DNA from: Candidula unifasciata
Taxonomy: Eukaryota; Mollusca; Gastropoda; Stylommatophora; Geomitridae
Reading direction: 5' to 3'
NCBI GenBank assembly: GCA_905116865.2
Contig: CAJHNH020006223.1
Coordinates: 944,180 to 1,008,179 of the forward strand
Length of the DNA stretch: 64,000 nucleotides
Below the pieces are notes generated by a model. It did no database searches. It was not told the origin of the DNA and saw nothing but the letters and a program-made list of their open reading frames with translations. The number at the start of each line of letters is the position of its first letter. The stretch's first letter is position 1. A program made the position numbers and the translations under genes. Positions 19,345 to 32,000 of the stretch are shown piece by piece.

Positions 19345-19630
19345 CAACACTGACTTGAGAAATGATAGTTTTAGACAGGCAGTGGGACTAACCTCTTGCA
19401 TCGTATTCAGAAGCTGGAGATCAAATGATTCGGTCATCTCATTAGAATGCAACCATAACAACGACCACCACAACTACACCTAACATTTTGAGGTGGGAGC
19501 AAGAAGGTACCCAAGGAGAAAATGGATTACTGACATTAAAGAGTCTACATAAACATGGAGTGACAATAGCCAGTGCTGCCTTTCGAGCAAAATCTGACAA
19601 ACTGTTTTTCTCCAAAATGCTTAACTCTTT
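19345..19630 (+). pseudogene. LINE C-terminal fragment, strongly decayed
   Basis: Fragments equivalent to RSWRSNDSVISL, RRYPRRKWITDIKESTNMEW and KSDKLFFSKML parallel the copy at 13,375 (ARGRPRRTWTDNIKEL, MDRKLFLPKSL). The frame is broken by indels. Confidence 0.65.
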
Positions 19631-19639
19631 TGGTACCAT

Positions 19640-20495
19640 AAGGTTTCTTATTCTTTTGTCATTTCACTGATACCAGATTGTAGCCCAATGTCATGGCTTT
19701 CTGTATTTATCTTATGCTTCTCTCTAGGCTTGGATAAAGGATTGGTTTATTATTTTGCAGAATTGTGCTACACCATTTATCCATGTCTTTCTTAGTCTTT
19801 TTCATAAAGTTTAATGGGACATAAAGTGAAAAACAAAAAAGGAAAAATCATGACTTAATTACAGTCAAAGTAGCTTAGCAGTATACACAACCAAAGTGAC
19901 CATGTGGGGGAGCCTGATTTCTTTTTTTAGGTTCTGATCAAAAATATTTAAAAAAAATTAGGAGAGCTCATGCTATGAAGTGAAACCAAGGGATCATTCA
20001 TTTACATACCAGGCATTTCTTATAACTGAAGGACTTTATGGCAAAACTGGACATTAATAATAATGATGATGAATATAGTTGTGTCAGTGTCTTTTTGTTA
20101 TGTGCTGAAGAAACCCACACCATCCATTTCTGTTGACATGCCTGTAATCTTGTAAGACTTGATCCGCTTTCTGTTGTTCTTGATTTATTCGTATAATTTT
20201 TATAATTTTGCTGTAAACAGTTCAACCCATTTAATTTCACGATAAAATAGATTAGGAAATGCAGATCATCTGCAATCTTGAGATAAAAGTCAAATGAGGA
20301 AAAAATTCTTTTTGATACGAAGATAAACTGAAACTTGTCTGTACTGAGGCAAGCAGAAGTAAGAACTGTGAGGGAGCACAGGCAAAATTTGCCAGACATT
20401 TATCTGTAACTGTTGAACAATGAAAAAGGACAGATAGCGGGAGGAAAAGGGAGGGGAGGGGGGCTTAGGGTGAGAGAGATTATCAGTGCTTAGAA
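19640..20495. other. AT-rich spacer, nothing recognised
   Basis: I see no coding or structured repeat feature. Confidence 0.4.
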
Positions 20496-20500
20496 ACATA

Positions 20501-20598
20501 GAATGCATTTGTGGGTACATGCTTTTATACATAGATGAGTGTGTATTATTCAAGAATGCATTTGTGGATACATGCTTTTATATATAGATGAGTGTGTC
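20501..20598. repeat. ~51-bp tandem duplication
   Basis: GAATGCATTTGTGG-TACATG followed by CTTTTATA-ATAGATGAGTGT occurs twice in direct orientation. Confidence 0.85.
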
Positions 20599-20624
20599 TC
20601 CATTGTCACGTTTGGCTGTAGACT

Positions 20625-20850
20625 CCAGCAGAAAGTTCTGGTAGTTTCCAACTTCTGGACTTAGTCTTGTTCCAGAACTTGAGTGTTGCATGAACATACG
20701 TTTTATAGTTCTGAATTATTGGTATGCAGAATGTTGGTTCCTTGCCTCTCAGGCAGATGCCTCTGACTTCAGAGGATGCCTCCAGTTTGTCGACTCTTAT
20801 GACAAGCTTGTAGGGGAGCCTGTTGGTCTATTCTTGTTTTTCCCATAAAC
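20625..20850 (+). repeat. Interspersed repeat D, copy 3
   Basis: It has the family landmarks CTCCAGCAGAAAGTTCTGG, GGTTCCTTGCCTCTCAGGCA and TATGACAAGCTTGTAGGGGA. Confidence 0.75.
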
Positions 20851-20859
20851 TATATGGGG

Positions 20860-21930
20860 AAAATAAGTGTAATATCAAAATAACACCAAAATTAAGTTGA
20901 AGCAAATGCATGATTATTGTTTATTATTTTAAAATAAAATGACTGAGGTATGAAACTGCTTTAAACATAACACATTCTAAAGTATTGATGTTTCTCTGTG
21001 AGACTGAATTATCCTTTACTTTATATTAAAATGATTTGCAGCTGAATTTAAAAATAAACTCTTGCACTGTAAAATTATCTTTCATAGTTTTACCATAAAA
21101 AAATGATGAAATGTACTTTTTATGATAAATAAACTTGTAATAATATAATTTGAATAAACTGAATGTTGTTTGAATAAGCCTTCTGGATGTTTAAAATATT
21201 AATTAAAATTAAATTAAATTACATTTTTGTGCCCTCTCTACAGTAAAGGTTGTCTACAGTAACACATCTGCTGTCTTTGGGGAGTATTGCCCAGTGAGAC
21301 CCCAGTCTCTTCCAAGGTGTGACTCTTGCACTACTGTGCAAAAGCCACAAAAATAGTTTTTCTTTAAACCACTGACAGCAGATATCGAACCCTAGTCCTT
21401 GAGGATCATGACATTGTTAAACACATCCAGTAACATCTGTGGTATGTTGATTTCTAACATAGACTTGAATCTTCTGCTTCTTCTTCTTTGCTTTGGGTTT
21501 CATATGCTCAGATCAGACCATCAGGTGGGTTGACTCTCTGTCTCAGCACAGTCAATCGCACCTGTGCCGCGATGAGATCATGTGTGATCACAAACTCTGG
21601 GCATTGAGTTCCACAATAGTACCCCCAGAGAAACTAGGTCATGTTCCATCGATAACTTTCTAGGGGGGTTGTGTGTTAGAACTAGTTTCTAAATGTTTTT
21701 GTAGTGTTAAAAGTGCTGGCGTGCTTAAATATGCAACACACGATATCAACCGCATTGCTGAACACCCCCGTAGCATTGTTCGAAGGTCGGGTGACTCAAG
21801 GTCGACAAATGAGAAGGGAGCTAGTGTGTATATGGACGGTCTCTGGGGGTGGGGGGGGGGGGAAATTATAGTGGAACTAACCCACTGTGCAACTGAATGG
21901 AGCACAAGACACACACCCAGAGATAGAGAG
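20860..21930. other. Spacer, AT-rich then mixed, nothing recognised
   Basis: No named feature apart from a run of twelve or more G at about 21,849-21,862. Open frames here lack domain features. Confidence 0.4.
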
Positions 21931-21934
21931 AGCT

Positions 21935-23232
21935 CGTTGTACAATACAAGCCTGTTTTTACCTCTCTCGTGCTTTCGATACAGTTTGGAAGGAAGGCCTA
22001 CAACTAAAACTGCTACAGGCAGGAATTGTGCACAACATGTACAAGTGGATCAAAGACTTTCTTTTCCAACGCAGAGCCAGATTCAGAATTGATGGACACG
22101 TCGGCAAACTGGCAAAACTAAGAGAAGGAGTTTCCCAGGGCAGTGCGATAGCACCATCTCTGTTCCTGGTTTACATAAATGATATCACAGCAACCTGCCA
22201 CCAGCACGTTTATAATACCATACATGCTGATCTTTGCAGTTTGGACAGCCTCTGAATACACTACCACAGCCTCATATCTGTTACAGAAAACTGTGGAAAA
22301 TGTAGAAGCCTGGACTGAAAAGTGGGCCTAAAGCTAAATAATTCAAAAAGCACAGCATCACTTTTCTCTCTCCCCCCAAAAAAAGAAAAAATCGAAATTT
22401 TGAAGAAAAAAACCCAGCTCATTCCACAGACTGACACTCCTGCCTTTCTTGGCGTTACACTGCCCCCTAGCAGTAGGGCAGAAACTCTCTCTCTACCAGC
22501 AGGTGACATCTGCACTAACTTCAGAGCTGAAGCAACTGCCCTCCTTTCTGCAGTCAAACATCTCATCACTCAAGAACACAGAGGGCACAAAATTGTTAAA
22601 CTGTACTTAGCGACTCATTGTCTGTTCTCCAAGCACTATCAAGCAAAAAACAAGACAAACTAATTGCAGATCTAAAGACTAACATTGGCTTACTCTCCAA
22701 GGAAGCAGAACTGGTCTTGCAGTGGATACCAGCCTACTGTGGTATTCAAGGAAATGAGAGAGCAGATGAGTTGGCAAAAGCTGGAAGTAATCTTCAACAA
22801 CCTCATCCACCTCACAGCTACAAGGAAACCAAAACAGCGCTAACGCAGTCTTTCAAGCGGGAGTGGAGAAGGCAGAATGGAGATTCAAAACCAGAGAGTG
22901 ACAGCATAAATAAACTCAACAGTAAAGAACAAACATCAATTTTTAGACTTCAGACTGGACACTGTGGTCTTCGAGCACACCTGTATAGGATAGGCATAAA
23001 AGAATCTGCTGCCTGTGATTGTGGAGCAGAAAGACAGACCCCCGAGCACATACTACAGTACTGCCCTTACCTCTCCCAGCAAAGCCTGTGGATCTGGCCC
23101 AGGGGATCCACATTGCGAGAGAAGCTGGGGGGGGGGGGCGGTGGCGACCTTAAACGCACAATCCTATTTGTGACCCAGACGGGACTCAGTGTTTAGCTTG
23201 ACTGATGTCGAACGCAGAAGAAGAAGAAGAAG
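21935..23232 (+). pseudogene. I/Jockey-like LINE: reverse transcriptase plus RNase H, truncated
   Basis: Reverse transcriptase motif A is present (SRAFDTVW), as is motif B (REGVSQGSAIAPSLFLVYIN). The ADD box that should follow is destroyed by a frameshift near 22,225. FAVWTASEYTTTASYLLQKT and NVEAWTEKW continue the domain in other frames. RNase H pieces follow: FRAEATALLSAVKHL, then LQWIPAYCGIQGNERADELA from 22,618. The tail SIFRLQTGHCGLRAHLYRIG and CDCGAERQTPEHILQ is the family C-terminus. A G-run at about 23,130 breaks the end. The copy ends in (GAA)n at 23,216-23,232. It is 5'-truncated and dead. Confidence 0.88.
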
Positions 23233-23489
23233 CCTGTTTATGGACTCCTAGCCTCTAGCGTTACTGATTTTTCTGCTAGTCGACGTCTGCTACCAAGCAG
23301 TCTGAAGTCCAGTGGGGCGAGGTTTTAATATAAAAAAAAAATGTGTCACATGTTGAGACAGGTTATTACTTTTTCTCCCCAATTATTTGTTCACGTTAAA
23401 CAGCAGGGTAATAAAAAGGGTTAAACAGCAGTAAATCTATATATATATAAATCAATGTTGGTGTGCTTGTTTATTATTTATAGACTCGG

Positions 23490-23915
23490 CTATAATGCCA
23501 AATATACCAATGCCAAACCTGGTCCCTAACAAGAGCACAGGAGAAAAAGATCACGACGTGCGAAATGAGATGCTTACGTAAGGCTGCCAATGTCACAAGG
23601 AGAGACAGAGTTCGAAACGAGAACATTAGAGCAATTGTAGGAACCACACCATGCCTGCAATACATAAAGAAGCAACAAATAGAGTGGTTTGGCCACTTGA
23701 TGCGAATGCAAACTGACCAACTGCCTCTACGAGCATACAACGAACAGCACTACTGCCCTAGAGCAAGAGGCAGACCGAGAGTACGATGGATAGACAATAT
23801 ATCAGAGATCCTGAGGCAACACGGACTAACACCAACACGTGCAACACACCTGGCCCAGGATAGAAAACTGCGACTCCCCACTACGCTGTGAGGCAATTGT
23901 GGACAAGACAAGACG
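23490..23915 (+). pseudogene. LINE 3' fragment inserted into the Helitron
   Basis: The open frame 23,565-23,891 reads IKKQQIEWFGHLMRMQTDQL, then RARGRPRVRWIDNISEIL and DRKLRLPTTL, the conserved C-terminal tail of a LINE. A short (ACAAG)n-like tail follows. AGACTCGG flanks both sides (23,482-23,489 and 23,916-23,923) as an 8-bp target duplication. It interrupts Helitron sequence that resumes with AAACTACTGAACCGATTT. Confidence 0.85.
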
Positions 23916-24211
23916 AGACTCGGAAACTACTGAACCGATTTAGCTGTAATTTTCAGGATATGTTTGTTTTGATACCGGATTTTTACCCGTCATGGTTTGA
24001 AAGTCTACCTGTCATTGTTTGAGATAGGTGACGACATTTGTTGGGAAAATTTTCGAAACTAACATTTTCATTTTAGTGACATTTAATTAAAGCCACGTTC
24101 GTAAATGCGCATGCGCAGTAGGCTGAACGAACGAACGAACACCATGCATGCGCAGAAGGGACGCTCCATTTTAATAATCCGCCTGCAATACTGAAGTTCC
24201 TGCGGTTTTTA

Positions 24212-24840
24212 GTTGTGTTAGAATCTAGAAATATCTCAAAAAGTAAGCGCATTAATTTCAGTGACATTAGTCAGTATGTAAATTTTTTTTTCAACTTCAA
24301 ACATGTACGGGCCACTCCTTAAATCCCGCAATGATAAATGGATACCCATTATCTGTTGGCTTTCTCATACTGTCTAGCGTAAGTATTATGATTGTTTTTG
24401 TTACTAAGTATTATTATTCTTATTATACAGAAATGCTACAGCTTTTATGTCTACACAATGTCGGTTGGCTTTCTTCTATTATTCAAAAGAATTATGTAAA
24501 TTTACATAAAATTCCGTCCCAGATCAGTGTTAAAATCTAGAAATATCCCAAAAGGTGAGTGCATTTATTTCAGTGACCAATCAATATGTACATTTTTTGT
24601 GGTTAACTTCAAACATGTACGGACGACTCCTTAAATCCCACAATGACAAATGTATTCACATTGTCATTATCTATTGGCTTTCTCATATTGTCTAGCGTGT
24701 ATTATGATTGTTATTGTTACTATTATTATTCTTATTAAACAGAACTGCTACAGTTTTAATGTCTACACAATTTCGGTTGGCTTTCTCCTATTATTTAAAA
24801 AAATTATATAAATTTACATGAAATTCCGTCTCAGGCCAAC
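24212..24840. repeat. ~313-bp direct duplication in the Helitron 5' region
   Basis: Both copies share AATCTAGAAATATC-CAAAA, AACTTCAAACATGTACGG, GGCTTTCTCATA-TGTCTAGC and TAAATTTACAT-AAATTCCG. The second copy begins about 24,525. They differ by scattered substitutions and small indels. Confidence 0.85.
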
Positions 24841-25189
24841 TACAGGTAGTCTGTAGTTAAGTCGATTATTTCAGTCGCAAGACATTTATACCACAAATCT
24901 TACTGCTACACTGGAAACCTATTCATATCGTTTACTAACTTTTCTTAATATTTGCTGCGCAGTTTCTATGCATTTCCTCTTGAGTCGAAATAGAAGGTTA
25001 TCTCAAGCTCATATTTTCATTTATTTCAGCGATACTTCAGGTCACATTTTATTCAGTATATGAGGACCTACAAGCTATTGACGATCAACGCTCTCTAGAT
25101 TCACATGCTGTTCACTATTTTGTCAAACATGTGAAGTTATGCCTCTCAAATGACAAGCGATTGGCTCATCTACATCTAGAGCACACAAG

Positions 25190-25460
25190 AGAAGGGCATT
25201 TATTGCTTCAGAAACAGACGAGCAGCATGAAGTAAGACTGGAAACCGTTCGAGTGCGCACTTCTGAAGCCCGTTCGTCTCAATCAGACCAGCAACGGAAA
25301 GCAAGACTAGAAAACGTTCGAGTGCGCACTGCTGAAGCCAGATCGTCTTAGTCAGAGAAGCAAGACTGGAAACCAATAGAGTACGCACTGCTCAAGTCCG
25401 TTTATCAGAAACAATCGAGCAACAGAAAGCAAGACTGGAAACCATTCGAATGCGCACTAC
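25190..25460 (+). repeat. Coding mini-repeats at the Helitron protein N-terminus
   Basis: Four imperfect units of about 66-72 bp encode QARLE-VRVRTAEARSS-type peptides. Basic repeats of this kind are usual upstream of Helitron Rep-helicase. A stop at about 25,349 and frame changes show decay. Confidence 0.7.
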
Positions 25461-26153
25461 TTTATCCAGGCAAACACTACATGCTGATTTGAATCTTGAT
25501 GCATTCCATTACAACAGCAATTATGATTACAGTCTTCATCCACAGGTGCGTATTGGCAAAATGGATAAATTGTGCGTACATTGCAGTGCCTTTAAATTTA
25601 AGAATGAAACACCGGGAATGTGCTGCGCAGGTGGAAAAGTTAAATTTCCAGTATTACATTCACCACCCGAACCATTATCATCATTGGTTGCAGGTGACAC
25701 AAGCCAGTCGAAACATTTCTTAGCAAACATTCGCAAACACAATTCATGTTTGCAAATGACATCATTCGGCGCAACAAATATTGTGCGCGAAAATTACATG
25801 CCAACATTCAAAGTGCAAGACCAGATTTATCATCGTGCTGGCTCACTACTACCACAACCCGACGCAGATTACAAATTTCTTCAGATTTATTTTATGGGAA
25901 ACACTGATCAACAAATTAATTAAATTGTTCAGAACTGCTCTTCAAAAAATACCAGCTGGTGACTACAGAGTTGTACTTAGAGCTGACAAAACACGAAAGA
26001 CAGTACAATGCACCAACAATTAATGAAGTGGTGATTGCTATGGTTGGCGAAGACTTTACCTCGCGTGATATAATTCTTCATCGCAGAAATTTTATGGCGA
26101 CACATACATATAATGACTTTAAAGACCTACATGCGTATACAACTACAACATGA
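25450..26153 (+). pseudogene. Helitron protein, region before the Rep domain
   Basis: HPQVRIGKMDKLCVHCSAFK, then GMCCAGGKVKFPVL, FLANIRKHNSCLQMTSFGA and PTFKVQDQIYHRAGSLLPQP are hallmarks of the region preceding Rep in invertebrate Helitrons. The frame ends at 25,921 by a deletion/shift after MGNTDQQIN. Continuing pieces (LFRTALQKIPAGDYRVVLRA, then NEVVIAMVGEDFTSRDIIL) are in other frames. The HUH motif and the catalytic Tyr region are absent. In a complete element this protein would nick and replicate the transposon by rolling circle; this copy cannot. Confidence 0.85.
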
Positions 26154-26959
26154 TGCAACCGCTGAAAGTTTCGCAAAACAGTTTTTTGGATATTGGGAAT
26201 AGGAAAATGCCAACCATTGAATCCACTCGTTGTATCACATTGCCAACAGACTTCTATAAAATTACATCTACCACAGACGAATTGATTCACAGAGTTTTCC
26301 CTAATATCACACAGAATTACAAAAATTATCAGTGGCTCAGTGAACGTGCTATATTAGCAGCTACAAACAAGGATGTGTATGCCATGAATCCGAACATTCA
26401 AGACAATTTACCAGGCGGAGGGACAATGTATAAGTCTATCGATACTGTAATGAATCAAGACGAGGTTGTCAATGATCTAACTGAGTTCTTGAATTCACTT
26501 GATTTGTCAGGCATGCCACCCCACGTTTTAACCCTGAAAATTGGCGTGCCTATCATTCTTCTCAGAAAAATCAATCCGCAACATCTTTTGCAATGGTACC
26601 AGGCTTTCAGTGAAAAAGATGATGCCCAATATCATCGAAGGTACAATTTGAAATGGAATATTTAAGGGCCAGGATATACTATTGCCACACATCCCAATGA
26701 TTCCAACAGACATGCCATTCGAATTCAGGCCCTTGCAGTTTCCGGGGCGACTCGCCTTTGCAATGACCATCAACATATCACAGGGACAATCACTACAAGT
26801 GTGTGGACTACATTTGAAACATCTATGCTTTTCACATGGACAGCTATATGTGGCCTGTTCACGCGTCGGAAAACCTTGTGATTTATTCGTGTACGCACCA
26901 GGCAGAAAAACTAAGAACATTGTATACGAGGACATTTTAAATTGTCTGTTTTTTTCCTA
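26154..26959 (+). pseudogene. Helitron Pif1-type helicase C-terminus
   Basis: A deletion joins the N-terminal part directly to ELIHRVFPNITQNYKNYQWL, SERAILAATNKDVYAMN and LKIGVPIILLRKI. After a stop at about 26,663 the frame continues with GRLAFAMTINISQGQSLQ and QLYVACSRVGKP, the last helicase motifs (S-GQS and YVA-SR). Walker A and B motifs are missing, so there is no ATPase. Clear family identity, clearly inactive. Confidence 0.87.
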
Positions 26960-27451
26960 AGGATATGAAATCAGCACAATGATCAAATATAAATACTACA
27001 TATTGTTATACCGACTTTCCTATTAATTGGATTTTTATTGGAGGCGTAGCACCGCGTGCTGTGTACAGGTTACCATAGCGTTCATTTCGTAATTATGGTG
27101 TATTTTTCCGGTTTTTGTTGTTTTTCACTTGGGTAATTTTTCCAGCTACAGCGATGAGAGAAAGAGTAGTCGGTGAATTGGAGTAGGGAGATGGGGGGGG
27201 GGGGGTAACATAAACTGTTAACCGAGATAGATTTAAGTCACAGTAACTGCCTTACCCACTCAAAGTAGCAGCAGTAGTTGTGTTTGGGCGGTTGCACCTT
27301 ATATAAGGCTGTCATGCTGGGTTTGACTGCCGGAAAGGTGATTCCGTTTTGGGAAAGATACAACAGATAGCAGGAGTGAAGACATCCTACATCGCTGGCG
27401 TGAAACGAAGCAAGATTTCTATTTTCTTTCTTTTCAATTTAGCCAAACTAT

Positions 27452-27482
27452 GCCACAGCAACGCGTGGCCGGGTACAGTTAG
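27452..27482 (+). repeat. Helitron 3' terminal hairpin and end
   Basis: GCCAC-AGCAACGC-GTGGC forms a 5-bp stem, then CGGGTACAGTTAG precedes T. This is the usual Helitron 3' architecture with one substitution in the CTAG terminus. Confidence 0.85.
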
Positions 27483-27635
27483 TATGTAATAAAATGCAAT
27501 AAATAAACTAATAAATACGGAAAGTGTATCTAAACTGTTTTAAAATATCATAGTTAGTTCCCATTATGGGTAGAAAGCCTTTGCTACCACAGACAACATG
27601 ACATAGACAATGTAGACAGTCTTCAGGGAGCTACG

Positions 27636-27957
27636 TGGTTTCGAGGTATTGTGTCAGCCTCGAGTGCTAGAGGTCCTGGGTTTGGGCCCAATTTGAAGCT
27701 GTGACTTTTTTTATGTTCAAGTGGACTTCTAGTGATCCCTCCTGGTCTCTGGGTAGTGAGATCGGATGCCTGTGTGTATTGTTGCGCACGTAAAAAAAGT
27801 AATCGAAATGAGTAGCCTAACGGCGCTGGCCGGGAAAGACTTGGGGTTAAAAATTTACCCAAAGTATTTCAGGAACCTCGCCGGTGCTACAGAGCCTGTG
27901 CATTGTGCTGAACTTCTATAGACTCAGACTTGAGTTAGAAGAAGAACGGAGCACTTC
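27636..27957 (+). mobile_element. tRNA-derived SINE, family C, copy 2
   Basis: It aligns with the copy at 15,848 through TCTCTGGGTAGT, AATGAGTAGCCTAACGGCG, CCAAAGTATTTCAGGAACCT and GAGTTAGAAGAAGAACGGA. Confidence 0.8.
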
Positions 27958-27959
27958 AA

Positions 27960-28480
27960 ACTTTTATAAAGTCTTCGGAACCAGGCAAACAAAAAACCGT
28001 CACTAGCACAATTTTAAACTTTAGCTTGGGTCGTGAAGACACCTACATCATGGAGGAAGGGGGGGGGGGGTCTATCTGTATATATTCCTGTTTGCTCATT
28101 TGAAAACTAAACAGCATGGCATGTTTAACCTTTTACCACTATTAACAAACTAAACATGTACATAATTAGTGCTTCGCTTACTTTTCATGCTTATGTCGTA
28201 AAAAGGAGTCATTCGTGTAAATCTGGCTTGTTGACCCAAGCGTTGCCTTCAACTTTCAGGAAAGTCTTCTGGCCGAAATTGTTATCCTTCGTTCAACCGG
28301 TAGATGGAATCTTGGAAGACGGCTTACATTCGAAGCAACATCCCACATTCCTATTTGTCAAAGAATCGCTGTAGAATGTTTGTAAAGACTTGGTAAATAT
28401 TTTCTTTCAGGAGACACCTTCAGCTTCGCAGGGAATGGGTATTTAGTTATTTGGAAAAGTATTTGACTTACTAATATAGC
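27960..28480. other. Spacer, nothing recognised
   Basis: A G-run at about 28,060 is the only notable feature. Confidence 0.4.
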
Positions 28481-28494
28481 TGATTGTGTGTGTG

Positions 28495-28711
28495 AGAGTG
28501 CGTGTGTGAGTGTGTGTGAGTGTCTGTATGTAAAAGAAACACACAGGGTAGTAGTAATATTCTTGTTGGTAGTAGTAGTGGTGGCAGTAGTAGTGGCAGT
28601 AGTAGTAGAATCAATATTAGCAGTAGTAGTATTATTATCATAACATCACTATTATTTTTAAAGAAAAAGTATATAGTAGTTTAGTAGTAGTGGTGGTAGT
28701 ACTAGTAGTTT

Positions 28712-28747
<36 letters not shown>

Positions 28748-29030
28748 GAGTAAAAATAACAGTAGTAGTAGTAACAGTAGCAGTAGAAGTGGTGGTGGCA
28801 GCAGCAGTAGTAGCAGACGTAGTAGTAGTAGCAGCAGCAGCAGTAGTAGTGCTCACTGACAGAATCAACATTAAGGATAGAAATCCGTCGTCAGCATGCA
28901 ATACTCACGGAAAATGGTATTCAGTATACAGAACACACTGACAGTATTAGTAGTAATAACGGTAGCATCATGAGTTGTAGTAGTAGTGGTAGTTGTAGTA
29001 GTAGTGGTAGTGGCGGTAAACGTAGGAAAT
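28495..29030. repeat. (GT)n then long (AGT/AGC)n trinucleotide tracts
   Basis: GTGTGTGAGTGTG is followed by interrupted AGT and AGC triplets at about 28,555-28,640, 28,675-28,855 and 28,945-29,015. Open frames of poly-Val/Ala or poly-Thr here are repeat artefacts. Confidence 0.9.
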
Positions 29031-29099
29031 AGACACAGTTAAGAGTCGACTAGGACAGATACGTTCACAGTAGAAGCCAGGATAGATACAATACGCGAG

Positions 29100-32000
29100 G
29101 CAGTTTTGATAGAAACAGTTGATGAGACAGCTTCGGTAGATACAATTTAGGGGACAACAAGGATAGGTACAGTTGATGAGACAGCTTCGGTAGATACAAT
29201 TTAGATAGATAAGTTCATGAGACAGCTTCGGTAGATACCATTTAGGGACAACAAGGATAGGTACAGTTCATGAAGACAGCTTCGGTAGATACAATTTAGG
29301 GGACAACAAGGATAGATACAGTTCATGAGACAGCTTTCGGTAGATAATATTTAGGGGACAACAAGGATAGGTACAGTTGATGAGACAGCTTCGGTAGATA
29401 CAATTTAGGGGACAACAAGGATAGGTACAGTTGATGAGACAGCTTCGGTAGATACAATTTAGGGGACAACAAGGATAGGTACAGTTGATGAGACAGCTTC
29501 GGTAGATACAATTTAGGGGACAACAAGGATAGGTACCGTTCATGAGACAGCTTCGGTAGATACAATTTAGGGGACAACAAGGATAGGTACCGTTCATGAG
29601 ACAGCTTCGGTAGATACAATTTAGGGGACAACAAGGATAGATACCGTTCATGAGACAGCTTCGGTAGATACAATTTAGGGGACAACAAGGATAGATACAG
29701 TTCATGAGACAGCTTCGGTAGATACAATTTAGGGGACAACAAGGATAGTACAGTTCATGAGACAGCTTCGGTAGATACCAATTTAGGGGACAACAAGGAT
29801 AGGTAGAGACGTTCATGGGGACAGCTTCGGTAGATACAATTTAGGGACAACAAGGATAGGTACCGTTCATGAGACAGCTTCGGTAGATACAATTTAGGGG
29901 ACAACAAGGATAGGTACCGTTCATGAGACAGCTTCGGTAGATACAATTTAGGGGGACAACAAGGATAGATACAGTTCATGAGACAGCTTCGGTAGATACA
30001 ATTTAGGGGACAACAAGGATAGGTACCGTTCATGAGACAGCTTCGGTAGATACAATTTAGGGGACAACAAGGATAGATACAGTTCATGAGACAGCTTCGG
30101 TAGATACAATTTAGGGGACAACAAGGATAGATACAGTTCATGAGACAGCTTCGGTAGATACAATTTAGGGACATATACAGTTCATGAGACAGCTTCGGGA
30201 CAATTTAGGGGACAAACAAGGATAGATACAGTTCATGAGACAGCTTCGGTAGATACAATTTAGGGGACAACAAGGATAGATACAGTTCATGAGACAGCTT
30301 CGGTAGATACAATTTAGGGGACAACAAGGATAGGTACAGTTGATGAGACAGCTTCGGTAGATACAATTTAGGGGACAACAAGGATAGATACAGTTCATGA
30401 GACAGCTTCGGTAGATACAATTTAGGGGACAACAAGGATAGATTACAGTTCATGAGACAGCAATTTCAAGGGTAGATACAATTTAGGGGGACAACAAGGA
30501 TAGATACAGTTCATGAGACAGCTTCGGTAGATACAATTTAGGGGACAACAAGGATAGATACAGTTCATGAGACAGCTTCGGTAGATACAATTTAGGGGAC
30601 AACAAGGATAGATACCGTCATACAGTTACAATGAGGATAGACAGCTTCGGTAGATACAATTTAGGGGACAACAAGGATAGATACAGTTCATGAGACAGCT
30701 TCGGTAGATACAATTTAGGGGACAACAAGGATAGATACAGTTCATGAGACAGCTTCGGTAGATACAATTTAGGGGACAACAAGGGGACAACAAGGATAGA
30801 TACAGTTCATGAGACAGCTTCGGTAGATACAATTTAGGGGACAACAAGGATAGGTACAGTTCATGAGACAGCTTCGGTAGATACAATTTAGGGGACAACA
30901 AGGATAGATACAGTTCATGAGACAGCTTCGGTAGATAACATTTAGGGGACAACAAGGATAGGTACAGTTCATGAGACAGCTTCGGTAGATACAATTTAGG
31001 GGACAACAAGGATAGATACAGTTCATGAGACAGCTTCGGTAGATAACATTTAGGGGACAACAAGGATAGATACAGTTCATGAGACAGCTTTGGTAGATAC
31101 AATTTAGGGGACAACCAAGGATAGATACCGTTCATGAGACAGCTTCGGTAGTTCATACTTCGGTAGATTTAGGGGACAACAAGGATAGATACCGTTCATG
31201 AGACAGCTTCGGTAGATAAAATTTAGGGGACAACAAGGATAGATACAGTTCATGAGACAGCTTCGGTAGATACAATTTAGGGGACAACAAGGATAGATAC
31301 CGTTCATGAGACAGCTTCGGTAGATACAATTTAGGGGACAACAAGGATAGATACAGTTCATGAGACAGCTTCGGTAGATACAATTTAGGGGACAACAATA
31401 CATATAGATACAGTTCATGAGACAGCTTCGGTAGATACAATTTAGGGGACAACAAGGATAGATAACCGTTTCATGAGACAGCTTCGGTAGATACAATTTA
31501 GGGGACAAAAAGGATAGATACAGTTCATGAGACAGCTTCGGTAGATAATATTTAGGGGACAACAAGGATAGGATACCGTTCATGAGACAGCTTCGGTAGA
31601 TACAATTTAGGGGACAACAAGGATAGATACAGTTCATGAGACAGCTTCGGTAGATAATATTTAGGGGACAACAAGGATAGGTACCGTTCATGAGACAGCT
31701 TCGGTAGATACAATTTAGGGGACAACAAGGATAGGTACCGTTCATGAGACAGCTTCGGTAGATACAATTTAGGGGACAACAAGGATAGGTACCGTTCATG
31801 AGACAGCTTCGGTAGATACATTTAGGGGACAACAAGGATAGGTACAGTTCATGAGACAGCTTCGGTAGATACAATTTAGGGACAACAAGGATAGGTACAG
31901 TTCATGAGACAGCTTCGGTAGATAACATTTAGGGGACAACAAGGATAGATACCAGTTCATGAGACAGCTTCGGTAGATACAATTTAGGGACAACAAGGAT

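Larger units (their letters stand above)
23436..27482 (+). mobile_element. Helitron, internally deleted
   Basis: The left end TCTATATATATATAAATC is preceded by A. The right end has a GCCAC/GTGGC hairpin followed by CAGTTAG and then T, so the element sits between A and T as Helitrons do. The expected CTAG end is mutated to TTAG. Inside are remnants of the rolling-circle protein: an N-terminal segment (25,450-26,153) and a helicase C-terminus (26,154-26,959). The Rep nuclease domain and most of the helicase are missing. A LINE fragment is nested near the left end. Confidence 0.88.

Noticed and set aside
28638..28941. Poly-Val/Ala and poly-Thr reading frames
   Set aside because: Translations of AGT/AGC trinucleotide repeats.
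29268..31996. Cys/Tyr/Pro-rich repeat proteins on the minus strand
   Set aside because: The 54-bp satellite unit is a multiple of three, so frames stay open without selection. Indels switch the frame repeatedly.
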